Part shown: piece by piece, positions 1 through 8,111 of the stretch
Layout: each line of letters opens with the position of its first letter
Numbering within the stretch: position 1 is the stretch's first letter
Source: Acidobacteriaceae bacterium
Lineage (GTDB): Bacteria > Acidobacteriota > Terriglobia > Terriglobales > SbA1
NCBI GenBank assembly: GCA_019237515.1
Contig: JAFAGX010000016.1
Location: 1 to 18,681 of the forward strand
DNA: 18,681 nt
Reading direction: 5' to 3'
Made by a program: the position numbers and the translations under genes
The notes under the pieces: model-generated
Told to the model about the DNA's origin: nothing
The model's input: only the letters and a program-made list of their open reading frames with translations
The model's database searches: none

Positions 1-354
1 CTGCGCGCCCGATTTCACCTGAACAAATCAGCGCAATTCAGATTCGTAATTCCTCCACACACGGTAAACTCCAAGTTGCAGGGAAGCTTTCGATCCTTCC
101 TGAAGTATGCCGGAAGCGCGTCAGACCGCCCCGAAGCCGTCACGATATGCCTTTTGGATTCCCAGCAATTCGATGACTTTATTCACGGACGCGCGATGGA
201 GCCTAGTTTCGAATTTCAGTCGTCGAAGCAAAATATAGACTTTGCCTTGCCCGGAGTGCATGATGAACAACAGGAATATCACCTGATCTTTAGCAGCAAT
301 GCGTCTAGAGCCAATTTATTCGTTGAGGCGGATTTTGTGGTCGAAGCAGAATAA
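1..354 (+). CDS. C-terminal part of an unrecognised protein (5' end outside the window)
   Basis: The frame is open from the first base and ends at TAA 352-354, giving 117 residues of the C-terminal end. An internal TTG at 76 could be read as a start, but the frame continues upstream with protein-like composition, so this is treated as a truncated gene. The visible part alternates hydrophobic and polar residues and has no membrane segment or cysteine. It reads like a beta-sandwich module, with the stretches LQGSFRSF, AVTICLLDSQQF and EYHLIFSSNAS. It resembles, from general impression only, C-terminal beta-domains of envelope proteins in Acidobacteria. Function is not assigned. It lies 29 bp upstream of polA on the same strand, so co-transcription is possible. 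Confidence 0.6.
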   Translation: MRARFHLNKSAQFRFVIPPHTVNSKLQGSFRSFLKYAGSASDRPEAVTICLLDSQQFDDFIHGRAMEPSFEFQSSKQNIDFALPGVHDEQQEYHLIFSSNASRANLFVEADFVVEAE

Positions 355-383
355 GGCGCATCGGCGCTGTTAAACTGTTTCTG

Positions 384-3170
384 TTGGCCGCGAAAAGAAA
401 ATCCCTTAGTCAGAATGTCCCGTCAAGCGCCGCGCTCCACATAGCGCCCTCGCGCCAGGAGTCCCCGGAACGCATTTTCCTGATCGACGCGATGTCGTTT
501 ATTTTTCGCGCCTACCATGCCATGGCGCGGCAGCGTGGGATGTCGACCAAAACCGGGCTTCCAACCGCCGCAACCTACGTGTTTGTCAATATGTTGCGGA
601 AATTGCGGGATGATTTCTCGCCAAGGTATTTGGCTGCAGTTTTTGATGTGGCAGCGCCTACGTTCCGCGACCAGCAGGCGGCTGCCATCACAAAGGTACG
701 AAAGTTCGACCTGAAGACGCAGACATTTCAGGAAATCGAATACGGCGGATACAAAGCCAATCGTGCAGAAATGCCCGGCGATTTGGCGCAACAACTGCCA
801 TACATTCGTCGAGCGCTCCAAGCGTATCGAATTCCAATCATTGAGCTCGCCGGCTATGAAGCAGACGACGTGATCGGCACACTGGCCGACAAAGCAGTGA
901 AGCAATCACACTCGGTCTATGTCGTTTCCAGCGACAAGGACATGCTCCAGCTGGTCAATGAGCACATTCAGGTGCTAAATCCTCCGAAGGACAATCTGAT
1001 TTGCAACGCGCAGAAAGTTGAAGAGATCCTGGGTGTGCCGCCAGAGCGTGTCGTTGATGTGATGGCTTTGCGGGGCGACAGCATCGACAACGTTCCAGGC
1101 GCGCCTGGAATTGGTGACAAGGGATCGGTCGAGCTCATCAAGCGGTTCGGGAGCGTGGAGCAGGCGCTGGACCGGGCAGGCGAAGTCGAGAAGAAGAGTT
1201 ATCGCGAATCCCTGCAGAACAACCGCGACGTAGTGCTGTTAAGCAAGCAACTCGTCACGATCGATTGCAACGTCCCCATCGAGCTTAACGTGGATGCGAT
1301 GAAAGCGGGCGCGCCGGACGTAGACACTTTGCGTGCGCTCTTCACCGAGCTGGAATTTACATCACTGCTTAAAGAACTTTTGCCAGTGGTAGAAGTCTCG
1401 GAGGCACATTACTCGGAAGCGAAATCAGTAGAAGACGTGGAAACAGTACTGAAGAATGTACCGAGCGGAGAACTGCTCGCATTGGCGGTCGAAGCAGAGA
1501 CCGGAACTTCCGAAGAACAGGAGCCGCAGGAGACCGAAAATGAAGAAAGCGTGCTTCCGCTGGTCCAGGAAAGGATGCACTCCAACCAAGTGAGAAGTGT
1601 GGCGATCTCAGCGGTTGCAGGAACGGCGATGACTGTCCCGGTTGATGGTGGCGCACCCGGGGATCGATTGAAAGTTGCCTTGTCGGACTTGAATTTGCCG
1701 AAAGCCGTTCATGATTTGAAGTCGGCGTTTCGTGTCCTCGGTCAACACGGGATAACGCTGCAGAATGCGGTGCATGACCCAATGTTGTATTCGTATTTGC
1801 TCGACCCGACTTACTCCTCTCATCGGCTCCCGCACGTCGCGTTGCGCCGGTTTAATTTGAAGCTCAATGGAAGCTTGCCCGAGGCCGCCGATATTACGGG
1901 CCGGCTTACGAAAGCACTCCGGACCGAAGTGGAAAGTGCGGGATTGCTGAAACTATATGACGACATTGATCTGCCCTTAGTGCCGGTGCTTACGCGCATG
2001 GAAAACACCGGAGTAAGGATTGATCGCAAGGCGCTGTCGGAGATGTCCTCCCGGTTGAAGCGCGAAATCGATGCCAAGGCGAGAGAGATTTACGAATGTT
2101 GCGGACAAGAGTTCAACATCAGTTCCCCAAAGCAGTTGGGAGACGTGCTGTTTAACAAGTTGAACCTGCCGAAGCCGGTCAAATACGGCAAGGGAAGAAC
2201 GATTTCGACGGCTGTCGATGTGCTGGAGGGTCTGGCCACAAATCATGAAGCTCCGCGTTTAGTGCTGGAATATCGTCAATTGACCAAACTGAAATCAACG
2301 TATGTTGACGCTCTTCCCGCGCTGCTCAATCCGTCTACCGGCCGTTTGCACACAACCTTTTCACAGACGGGAACTGCCACGGGGCGCCTGTCGTCGGCGA
2401 ATCCAAATCTGCAAAACATTCCCATTCGGACGGAACTTGGGCGCGAAATTCGAGCGGCTTTCACGGTTGACCCGGGTCACATTTTGCTGGCGGCCGACTA
2501 CTCCCAAATTGAATTACGCCTGCTGGCGCATTTTTCAAAAGATCCATTGCTCGTCGAAGCGTACCGGCGTGGCGACGATATTCACACGCTCACTGCTTCC
2601 CAAGTGTTTGGAGTACCGCCGCTGATGGTCACGGCTGAGCACAGACGTCAAGCAAAGGTTGTGAATTTTGGCATTGTGTACGGCCTGTCGCCATTCGGGC
2701 TCTCCCAAAATCTGGGCATCGACACGAGCGAAGCCAAGAAATTTATCGAGGCGTACTTCGAGAAATACCGCGGAGTTCGGAAATTTATCGATGCCACGAT
2801 AGAGGAAGCGCGGCGTGAACAGAAGGTCAGGACATTGTTCGGACGGCTCCGGCCAATTCCGGACATCAATAGCAAGAATGCCAACCTTCGCGGATTCGCG
2901 GAGCGTACGGCCGTGAACACACCTTTGCAAGGGACTGCAGCCGATCTGATCAAGCTGGCGATGATTCGCATTGACCGGGAATTACAGGACCGTCGGCTGA
3001 AGTCACGAATGACCCTGCAGGTCCATGACGAACTGGTTTTTGAAATTCCAGAGAACGAGATCGAGCAGATGAAGAGCCTGGTTCGTGAGCAGATGGAGCA
3101 AGTACATCCGCTGGCGGTGCCTTTGTTGGTAGAAATCGGGGTCGGCCCCAACTGGCGCGACTTGACGTAA
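384..3170 (+). CDS. polA: DNA polymerase I (5'-3' exonuclease + inactive proofreading domain + polymerase)
   Basis: This 928-residue protein is the repair and Okazaki-fragment-processing polymerase. The N-terminal 5'-3' nuclease (about residues 30-335) shows FLIDAMSFIFRAYHAM, YEADDVIGTLA, SSDKDMLQL and the helix-hairpin-helix GDSIDNVPGAPGIGDKG. The polymerase domain shows motif A DYSQIELRLLAHF (D705), motif B RRQAKVVNFGIVYG and motif C QVHDELVF (D882). The central domain lacks the proofreading acids: the expected DxE reads AVEAE, and the second motif reads HDLKSA where family members with activity have an Asp after NLKY. Proofreading is therefore inferred to be absent. About 21 extra residues (roughly 97-122) sit inside the nuclease domain before YKANR. 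The start is TTG at 384; no ATG precedes the first conserved motif and no strong Shine-Dalgarno is seen, so the exact start is uncertain. It converges with the next gene across 34 bp. Confidence 0.96.
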   Translation: MAAKRKSLSQNVPSSAALHIAPSRQESPERIFLIDAMSFIFRAYHAMARQRGMSTKTGLPTAATYVFVNMLRKLRDDFSPRYLAAVFDVAAPTFRDQQAAAITKVRKFDLKTQTFQEIEYGGYKANRAEMPGDLAQQLPYIRRALQAYRIPIIELAGYEADDVIGTLADKAVKQSHSVYVVSSDKDMLQLVNEHIQVLNPPKDNLICNAQKVEEILGVPPERVVDVMALRGDSIDNVPGAPGIGDKGSVELIKRFGSVEQALDRAGEVEKKSYRESLQNNRDVVLLSKQLVTIDCNVPIELNVDAMKAGAPDVDTLRALFTELEFTSLLKELLPVVEVSEAHYSEAKSVEDVETVLKNVPSGELLALAVEAETGTSEEQEPQETENEESVLPLVQERMHSNQVRSVAISAVAGTAMTVPVDGGAPGDRLKVALSDLNLPKAVHDLKSAFRVLGQHGITLQNAVHDPMLYSYLLDPTYSSHRLPHVALRRFNLKLNGSLPEAADITGRLTKALRTEVESAGLLKLYDDIDLPLVPVLTRMENTGVRIDRKALSEMSSRLKREIDAKAREIYECCGQEFNISSPKQLGDVLFNKLNLPKPVKYGKGRTISTAVDVLEGLATNHEAPRLVLEYRQLTKLKSTYVDALPALLNPSTGRLHTTFSQTGTATGRLSSANPNLQNIPIRTELGREIRAAFTVDPGHILLAADYSQIELRLLAHFSKDPLLVEAYRRGDDIHTLTASQVFGVPPLMVTAEHRRQAKVVNFGIVYGLSPFGLSQNLGIDTSEAKKFIEAYFEKYRGVRKFIDATIEEARREQKVRTLFGRLRPIPDINSKNANLRGFAERTAVNTPLQGTAADLIKLAMIRIDRELQDRRLKSRMTLQVHDELVFEIPENEIEQMKSLVREQMEQVHPLAVPLLVEIGVGPNWRDLT

Positions 3171-3204
3171 TCAATGTTGTTTCGACAAACCTTCGCAGAG
3201 GATC

Positions 3205-3726
3205 CTACGGTTGATTTCTCACAGCAGGCACCATAGGCTGTCGATCCTTTTGGGAGTACACAATCCAGGTGTGTAGATTGTGGAAAACAAGAAAGGCCAA
3301 GGACAAAGCCACATATACCCAGGGCGTGTAGGCTATCGGAAGGTAAAGCGAATCGCCGATTAGCGCGATCCCTGTCAGCCAGACCAATGGCGTGTAGGAA
3401 GGCGCCATGAAACCCCATCGACTGTCGCTCCATGGATTGCGCGGATACCAGATCTGCATGCTCCAGGAGAAGAAATACAGGAATAGGCCGGTGCAGTAGA
3501 GTAAAAGTCCAATCGCTTGGCTCGGGCGCGTCAGTTGAAGCGGCATAAATATTGGGAACACAAAAACGATGCCGCGGAAGATACTCTCACCTAATCGAAT
3601 CCACGCCGGAATATCACGCCAGAACACTTCACGCTGATACAACTTTGGAAGTCTGCTCATCAGAAAGATGTTAAGCAGCAGGATTGGTACAGTCAGCCAG
3701 ATGCAATTCCAAAAATACCGCATCAT
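3205..3726 (-). CDS. Multi-pass membrane protein of unknown function
   Basis: This 173-residue, very hydrophobic protein has about four to five predicted membrane spans: near residues 3-23, 48-65, 70-90, 112-125 and 131-153. It is rich in Trp, Tyr and Phe, with conserved-looking loops such as WYPRNPWSD and APSYTPLVWLTG, and ends in a short basic cytosolic tail. No catalytic motif is recognised. Two adjacent ATG codons (3726 and 3723) are possible starts. It is the last gene of the leftward series that follows glmM, 59 bp downstream of the small membrane protein, so it may share the cda/glmM transcript. An isoprenylcysteine-methyltransferase-like fold was considered but no SAM-binding signature is visible. 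Confidence 0.75.
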   Translation of the reverse strand: MMRYFWNCIWLTVPILLLNIFLMSRLPKLYQREVFWRDIPAWIRLGESIFRGIVFVFPIFMPLQLTRPSQAIGLLLYCTGLFLYFFSWSMQIWYPRNPWSDSRWGFMAPSYTPLVWLTGIALIGDSLYLPIAYTPWVYVALSLAFLVFHNLHTWIVYSQKDRQPMVPAVRNQP

Positions 3727-3785
3727 GATCCGTAACCGCGGGCTTAGGTGATCTGATTAGAAAAGAGTGCCTGCTCGAGAAGTGC

Positions 3786-3980
3786 TCAGATACGACTCTG
3801 GCCCGCGGCTTCTCGTTCTGCGGCTTCCCGGAGCATCCTGCGTTCGCGGGCATTAGCAATTCTTCTGGCACGGAGAAGACGCCGCAGCGCGAACCAGTAC
3901 AAAAACCCAAAGAGCGCGGCCGCAGCTGCTGCCAGCAACAGGAGATTCCAAAAGGCCGCGAGGTTGTAGAACAGTTTCAT
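3786..3980 (-). CDS. Small single-span membrane protein, unknown function
   Basis: This 64-residue protein has one N-terminal membrane segment (about residues 8-29, alanine- and leucine-rich) followed by a strongly basic, Arg-rich helical tail (residues 33-60). Such a layout places the tail in the cytoplasm, probably as an amphipathic or coiled helix. No known family is recognised. It starts 42 bp after the glmM stop on the same strand and lies before the 173-residue membrane protein. Coding status rests on the clean hydrophobic and basic pattern and its position in the leftward gene series; no strong ribosome site is seen. Confidence 0.6.
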   Translation of the reverse strand: MKLFYNLAAFWNLLLLAAAAAALFGFLYWFALRRLLRARRIANARERRMLREAAEREAAGQSRI

Positions 3981-4022
3981 CGTAACTGGTTCTCTGCTGT
4001 GCGCTGGACCTCGTACCGAATG

Positions 4023-5414
4023 TCAAACACCTAAGGTGGCTTGAATCGCGTCCGCGATGTTCTTACTCAATGCTTGCATCTTCTCTTGTGACTCAGCTTC
4101 GATCATGACCCGGGCGAGCCGCTCAGTGCCAGAATAGCGGACAACTACTCGTCCATTAGTATCGAGTTCACGCTCGGCGGCATCGATGGCATTTCGGATC
4201 TCCGGAATTTCGGTAAAGGGAGTCTTCTCGCGCACTTTGATGTTCTTGATGATTTGAGGGAAAACTTTCAGATCACTGACCAGATCTGAAAGTGGCTTGC
4301 CGGTTCGAGCCATTACATCCATCACCCGGAGGGCTGTGAGCAGTCCATCTCCGGTAGTAGCGTCTCCGTCACGAAAAATGATATGGCCTGATTGTTCACC
4401 GCCAAGAATGGCGCCAGTCTTAAGCATCTCTTCGAGCACATATTTGTCGCCTACATTGGCCCGCAACATGCGAATACCCGAGTTCCGCAAGGCGATCTCC
4501 AGCCCCATGTTCGACATCGTAGTAGCAACAATTGTTGAATTTCTTAGAATGCCGCGGGAGTGAAAATCACGGGCAGCGAGCAGAAGAACGGCATCTCCAT
4601 TGACCACTCGTCCCTCAGCATCACTGAAAAGCGCTCGATCGGCATCGCCATCGAATGTCACTCCCAGATCGAAACGCCCCTTCTGCTGAGCGACGGCGTT
4701 GGCCAGGATTTCAGGATGTAGCGCACCGCAATTTTGATTGATGTTCTTCCCATCAGGCGATGCACTTACAAAGGTGGCTTTGATTCCGCACGCGCGGAAC
4801 AGCTCCGGCGCTTCTGCGGTTGCGGCGCCGTTCGCACAATCTACCAGGACCCTGAGACGGCTGAGGTCCGTATTCACATTCGTGGTAAGCCACTCGATGT
4901 ACGCTTTACGCAGGTTCGCTTCACCCGGCAAACTCTGAAACTGCCGAGCCGCCGATATGTTCATTGTGGAAGGATTTTCCAACAGGGAGAAAATCTCTTG
5001 TTCGATTGCAAGCTCATGGGCATCGGGCAACTTATAACCGTCGCCGGAAAACACCTTGATGCCATTGTCGGTCCAAGGATTGTGGGAGGCTGAAATCACG
5101 ACCCCGGCGGCACACTTTCTGGAACGCGCGAGGAATGCCACTCCCGGCGTGGTGATGATACCGGCACTGTGCACTTCGGAGCCGCCAGCCACCAGTCCTT
5201 GCATAATGCGCTCGGCAATCCACGAACTGGACTCACGCGTGTCCTGGCCTATAACTGCACTGGGGTTAGGATTGCTGCGTCGCAGATCATGGCCAAGAGC
5301 TTGACCGATCAGATAGGTACTCTGCTGAGTGAGCGGGAACTCGCCTGCCACTCCGCGAATGCCGTCGGTTCCAAAAAGCCGTCTAGCTGTGGAAGTCCGC
5401 GCTTCAGTGCTCAT
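4023..5414 (-). CDS. glmM: Phosphoglucosamine mutase
   Basis: This 463-residue enzyme interconverts glucosamine-6-phosphate and glucosamine-1-phosphate, feeding UDP-GlcNAc for peptidoglycan and outer-envelope sugars. The N-terminus RRLFGTDGIRG is typical of the family. The catalytic phosphoserine lies in ISASHNPWTDNGIK (S110), the metal loop is FDGDADR (D255, D257, D259), the sugar-binding loop is GGEQSGH (339-344), and the phosphate-binding loop is RYSGTERLARVM (426-437). All four domains are present and the length is normal. The gene overlaps the end of cdaR by 11 bp, which suggests translational coupling. In Firmicutes, GlmM binds and inhibits CdaA; the same gene order here makes this plausible but unproven in this organism. 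Confidence 0.97.
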   Translation of the reverse strand: MSTEARTSTARRLFGTDGIRGVAGEFPLTQQSTYLIGQALGHDLRRSNPNPSAVIGQDTRESSSWIAERIMQGLVAGGSEVHSAGIITTPGVAFLARSRKCAAGVVISASHNPWTDNGIKVFSGDGYKLPDAHELAIEQEIFSLLENPSTMNISAARQFQSLPGEANLRKAYIEWLTTNVNTDLSRLRVLVDCANGAATAEAPELFRACGIKATFVSASPDGKNINQNCGALHPEILANAVAQQKGRFDLGVTFDGDADRALFSDAEGRVVNGDAVLLLAARDFHSRGILRNSTIVATTMSNMGLEIALRNSGIRMLRANVGDKYVLEEMLKTGAILGGEQSGHIIFRDGDATTGDGLLTALRVMDVMARTGKPLSDLVSDLKVFPQIIKNIKVREKTPFTEIPEIRNAIDAAERELDTNGRVVVRYSGTERLARVMIEAESQEKMQALSKNIADAIQATLGV

Positions 5415-6078
5415 TAGCTGAAGTCTTCTCCATGGTTACGATAATTTTTACGGGATCGGAGGTCGTGACTTGAACGAGCGGATCGGAGACATACGCGTGG
5501 CGCATGAAAAATTTCTGACTGGTCGTCTCGCTCAGGTCCACAGGATCGGTCGAAGCCGCGTCAAGTTCATCAACACGTTGCTTCGGGCCTGAAACCTCAA
5601 TGCTCGAAGGCTCAACTTGAAGGCCCGCGACCCGGTACCCCCGGGTGAGATTACCAGTGACTTGCGGTTTAACGGGAATTGCCCGGCTGGAGTGTAGGTC
5701 AAATGCAATACGTACGGAGCTGGGGATCACCTGAACAAGGGTGAGATCCCGGGGATGATGAACCTTCAAATCGAAGGTACGCTCGCCTGGTTTAACGCCG
5801 TTCAATTCGATTTCCGCGAAGGCATCCCCCGGCTGTAGCCGACGAATCAGTGATGCCGGTCCGCGTAAGCGCACTTGTGCTTTGGGCACTGTCTCTGAGC
5901 TAACCTCCAAATTCGGTGGCATATTGACCAGAGCGATCGGCACATCCATGGCGACCTCCGAATCAGGCTGCTCGGCGAGTGCAAGCCACAGTCCCGCGGC
6001 CAAGGCAAGCGAAAAGAGCTTCAGTCCAAGGTTGTGAAGGAGAGTCCGGTGCAAGAAGTTGTAAACCGGTCTAGACAT
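5404..6078 (-). CDS. cdaR: YbbR-domain protein, CdaR-type partner of the diadenylate cyclase
   Basis: This 224-residue protein has one N-terminal membrane span (about residues 16-35, LGLKLFSLALAAGLWLALA) and an extracytoplasmic region holding about two YbbR-like beta modules (roughly 45-128 and 132-218). PxxVxVxGP-like stretches (VPKAQVRLRGP, PSSIEVSGPKQRVD) mark the modules. Firmicute CdaR proteins usually carry more modules, so this is a short form. CdaR is known to interact with CdaA and tune c-di-AMP synthesis. The gene overlaps cdaA by 8 bp and glmM by 11 bp. The ribosome site AGGGAA lies about 5 nt before the ATG and supports this start. Confidence 0.9.
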   Translation of the reverse strand: MSRPVYNFLHRTLLHNLGLKLFSLALAAGLWLALAEQPDSEVAMDVPIALVNMPPNLEVSSETVPKAQVRLRGPASLIRRLQPGDAFAEIELNGVKPGERTFDLKVHHPRDLTLVQVIPSSVRIAFDLHSSRAIPVKPQVTGNLTRGYRVAGLQVEPSSIEVSGPKQRVDELDAASTDPVDLSETTSQKFFMRHAYVSDPLVQVTTSDPVKIIVTMEKTSANEH

Positions 6079-6955
6079 CGGTTCCCTGATTCACCCGGGA
6101 CTCTGGGCGCGGCAAGTGTGATCTTGAACTCTCGGCTTCGGCCTCTTCGAGCGCAGCGCGATCACTTGCAATTGGAGTCGGCAGCGTTGCCGGGGGCACG
6201 TAGCGATGGAGCAGTTCTCCCATTCGGTCACGTAGCTGATCGACGCTCAGATCTCTCTCGATTTTTCCTGCGACTGCCAGGCTGATGCTGCCCGTCTCTT
6301 CCGACACAATGACCGCAATCGCATCAGACTCTTCCGTAACCCCGATACCAGCACGATGCCTGGTGCCGAGTTGAGTTGAAAGCACCGGATTCATAGACAA
6401 AGGCAAAAAGCAGGCTGCGGCGGCGATCCGGTCTTTTTGGATGATAACAGCGCCATCGTGGAGAGGAGCGCTGGGGCGGAATATGGTGGCCAGCAAGTCA
6501 TAAGACAACTGGCCATCGAGTGAAACGCCGCTCTCTATATACGTACGCAGGCCGATCTCGCGTTCGATGACCATCAAGGCGCCGGTCTGATTTTGGCAAA
6601 ACAAATTCGCAGCCAGGACGACGTCATCATAAGCATCAGCGGCCGACATACCGGCGCGGCTGAATGCGAGTTTTCGCCCCAGGCGCGCCAGTGCCAGCCG
6701 AATTTCTGGGGCAAAGACCACGATCAACGCAAAGACGGCGTAGGGCAATAGAGTACTGACCAGCCAATTGACTGTCGTCAATTCGCCCAAACGCGACAAA
6801 TAGAATGCAAGTGCCAGCGCCGCAACGCCCACCAGCATGAGTGCGGCGCGTGTGCCTTTGACCAAAGCAAGCAGTTCATAAATTATGAAAGCCACCAGCA
6901 AGATATCAATGATCGAAATCACTGACACCTGTGGCCACAGGACTGCGAACTGCAT
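6071..6955 (-). CDS. cdaA: Diadenylate cyclase (c-di-AMP synthase), membrane CdaA type
   Basis: This protein of 294 residues from the chosen ATG makes c-di-AMP from two ATP. About three membrane spans lie in residues 10-80, followed by a DisA_N-type cyclase domain (about 100-245). The two active-site signatures are intact: LHDGAVI (DGA at 167-169) and GTRHRAGIG (RHR at 199-201). A Ser/Glu-rich C-terminal tail of about 40 residues follows. The open frame reaches 7051, but the ATG at 6955 has a strong AAGGAG site (complement of 6965-6970) and begins right before the first membrane span, so that start is preferred. It heads the cdaA-cdaR-glmM block with overlapping reading frames. A TACAAT hexamer on this strand (7012-7007) is a possible -10 box, but no good -35 box was found. 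Confidence 0.95.
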   Translation of the reverse strand: MQFAVLWPQVSVISIIDILLVAFIIYELLALVKGTRAALMLVGVAALALAFYLSRLGELTTVNWLVSTLLPYAVFALIVVFAPEIRLALARLGRKLAFSRAGMSAADAYDDVVLAANLFCQNQTGALMVIEREIGLRTYIESGVSLDGQLSYDLLATIFRPSAPLHDGAVIIQKDRIAAAACFLPLSMNPVLSTQLGTRHRAGIGVTEESDAIAVIVSEETGSISLAVAGKIERDLSVDQLRDRMGELLHRYVPPATLPTPIASDRAALEEAEAESSRSHLPRPESRVNQGTDV

Positions 6956-6964
6956 GATGGATTG

Positions 6965-6970
6965 CTCCTT
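6965..6970 (-). promoter_or_regulatory. Shine-Dalgarno site deciding the cdaA start
   Basis: AAGGAG on the minus strand, 9 nt before the ATG at 6955. It rules in favour of this internal start over the upstream end of the open frame. Confidence 0.8.
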
Positions 6971-7064
6971 AGAAAGCCAAGAACCCGTGAGCTTAAATCT
7001 AGCCCCATTGTAATGCAGGATTCCGACAGCTAAGGTCCGGCAGAATGACATCCCCGAATCGAAA

Positions 7065-7907
7065 TTATCTGGCGTGGGCCGCTGCCGCCGGGAGCTCGAT
7101 CTGCATCCCTTCCGCGGCGGCGCGCACCCGAGCGTAGTAGTTCTTTGCTTCCTTAACGATCTTATCTATACAGGCATCATCGTGATCGGGGTCGTGATGA
7201 AAAAGTACGAGCTCCTTTGCACCACTCTCCATGGTCACGTTGACGGCTTCTCGCCAGTGGCTGTGTCCCCACCCTCGACGTCGCGCCTGGTAATCTTCGG
7301 GGAGGTATTGCGCGTCATAGATCAGAACGTCGGCACCGGCGGCCAGCTCGCGTAGGTTCTTATCGAAGGTAGTATCGCCGGGTTCATTGTCAGTGGCGTA
7401 CACCATAATGCCATCCTTGGTTTCGAGGCGGAATCCCATGCAGCCCTGCGGGTGATTCAACCACCGCGTGCGCAAGCGAACGTCGCCCAAGTCGAGACCG
7501 GTCTCCGGCAATTCATAGAACCGCTGTCGCGCCCGCATTTCGGTCAGTCCAACAGGGAAATATGGTGCGGCCATCTGGTCTTCAAATACCTGTTTCAGAC
7601 TGCGAATGCGGCTGGAGCAATGGAACTCGAAAACATTTTGCTGATTATCGTAAAGCGGCTCGAAAAAGGGTAGCCCCTGAATGTGGTCCCAATGAAAATG
7701 AGAAACGAAAACGTGAGCTGACAGCGCCCGTTCCTTGAACTCATTATGAAGCGCCCGCCCTAAAATGCGAAAACCGGTACCGCAATCGAAGATGTAAATG
7801 CTCTCGCCGACGCGCACTTCCACGCACGAGGTATTGCCCCCGTAACGCATATTTTCCGGCAGGGGAGCCGGGGTGGATCCACGCACTCCCCAGAACTTTA
7901 TCTTCAT
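7065..7907 (-). CDS. Metallo-beta-lactamase-fold hydrolase (PhnP / class II phosphodiesterase-like)
   Basis: This 280-residue protein begins with MKIKFWGVRGSTPAP, typical of a common MBL-fold family. The metal ligands are all present: HFHWDH (H70, H72, D74, H75), H152 in NHPQG, D173 in YATDNEPGD, and H237/H238 in FHHDPDHDD. A WGHS motif (213-216) and QYLPEDY also match the family. Relatives include cyclic-nucleotide or cyclic-phosphate phosphodiesterases and RNase Z-like proteins; the substrate cannot be told from sequence. The frame is open to 7961, but the ATG at 7907 fits the family N-terminus and has GGAA just upstream. It lies 109 bp upstream of cdaA on the same strand. A role in c-di-AMP turnover is only a hypothesis from context. 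Confidence 0.88.
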   Translation of the reverse strand: MKIKFWGVRGSTPAPLPENMRYGGNTSCVEVRVGESIYIFDCGTGFRILGRALHNEFKERALSAHVFVSHFHWDHIQGLPFFEPLYDNQQNVFEFHCSSRIRSLKQVFEDQMAAPYFPVGLTEMRARQRFYELPETGLDLGDVRLRTRWLNHPQGCMGFRLETKDGIMVYATDNEPGDTTFDKNLRELAAGADVLIYDAQYLPEDYQARRRGWGHSHWREAVNVTMESGAKELVLFHHDPDHDDACIDKIVKEAKNYYARVRAAAEGMQIELPAAAAHAR

Positions 7908-8070
7908 ATTCTTCCGCACCAGCGCGAAGACAATATTCCAATCTTGCGGTCTGTTTAGCAAGGAGTCAATTCACTCGCTGGTTACGGAGAGCGTAGTCCG
8001 ATAGGGCGAGGAATGTAAATACCGCGGTAGGCCGTAGTTTGGAGATGACATGAGTTCAGGCGGGCTCCCC

Positions 8071-8076
8071 TATAAT
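8071..8076 (+). promoter_or_regulatory. Candidate -10 box of the trpE promoter
   Basis: A perfect TATAAT lies 35 bp before the preferred trpE ATG. The -35 match is poor: ATGACA at 8045-8050 has a long 20-bp spacer. Transcription would begin near 8083 and give a leader of about 30 nt, too short for a trp attenuator. The upstream TTG at 8076 overlaps this box and so is unlikely to be the start codon. Confidence 0.5.
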
Positions 8077-8111
8077 TGGAGGATTTCAGCAGAGAATTCG
8101 CCTGGATAGAG

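Noticed and set aside
3171..3204. Terminator between convergent polA and the membrane gene
   Set aside because: Only a 4-bp stem (TTGT-TTCG-ACAA) is visible with no T run on either strand.
2648..3433. Long minus-strand open frame (261 codons) over the 3' end of polA
   Set aside because: It overlaps the conserved PolA polymerase motifs and part of another gene, and its translation has no recognisable domain.
7041..7051. CAGAATGACAT matching the right end of the efp-acyP repeat
   Set aside because: Only 11 bp match, with no partner inverted repeat nearby; probably chance or an unprovable remnant.
8083..8111. trp attenuator or leader peptide upstream of trpE
   Set aside because: The inferred leader is about 30 nt, has no Trp codon run in a short frame and no terminator hairpin.
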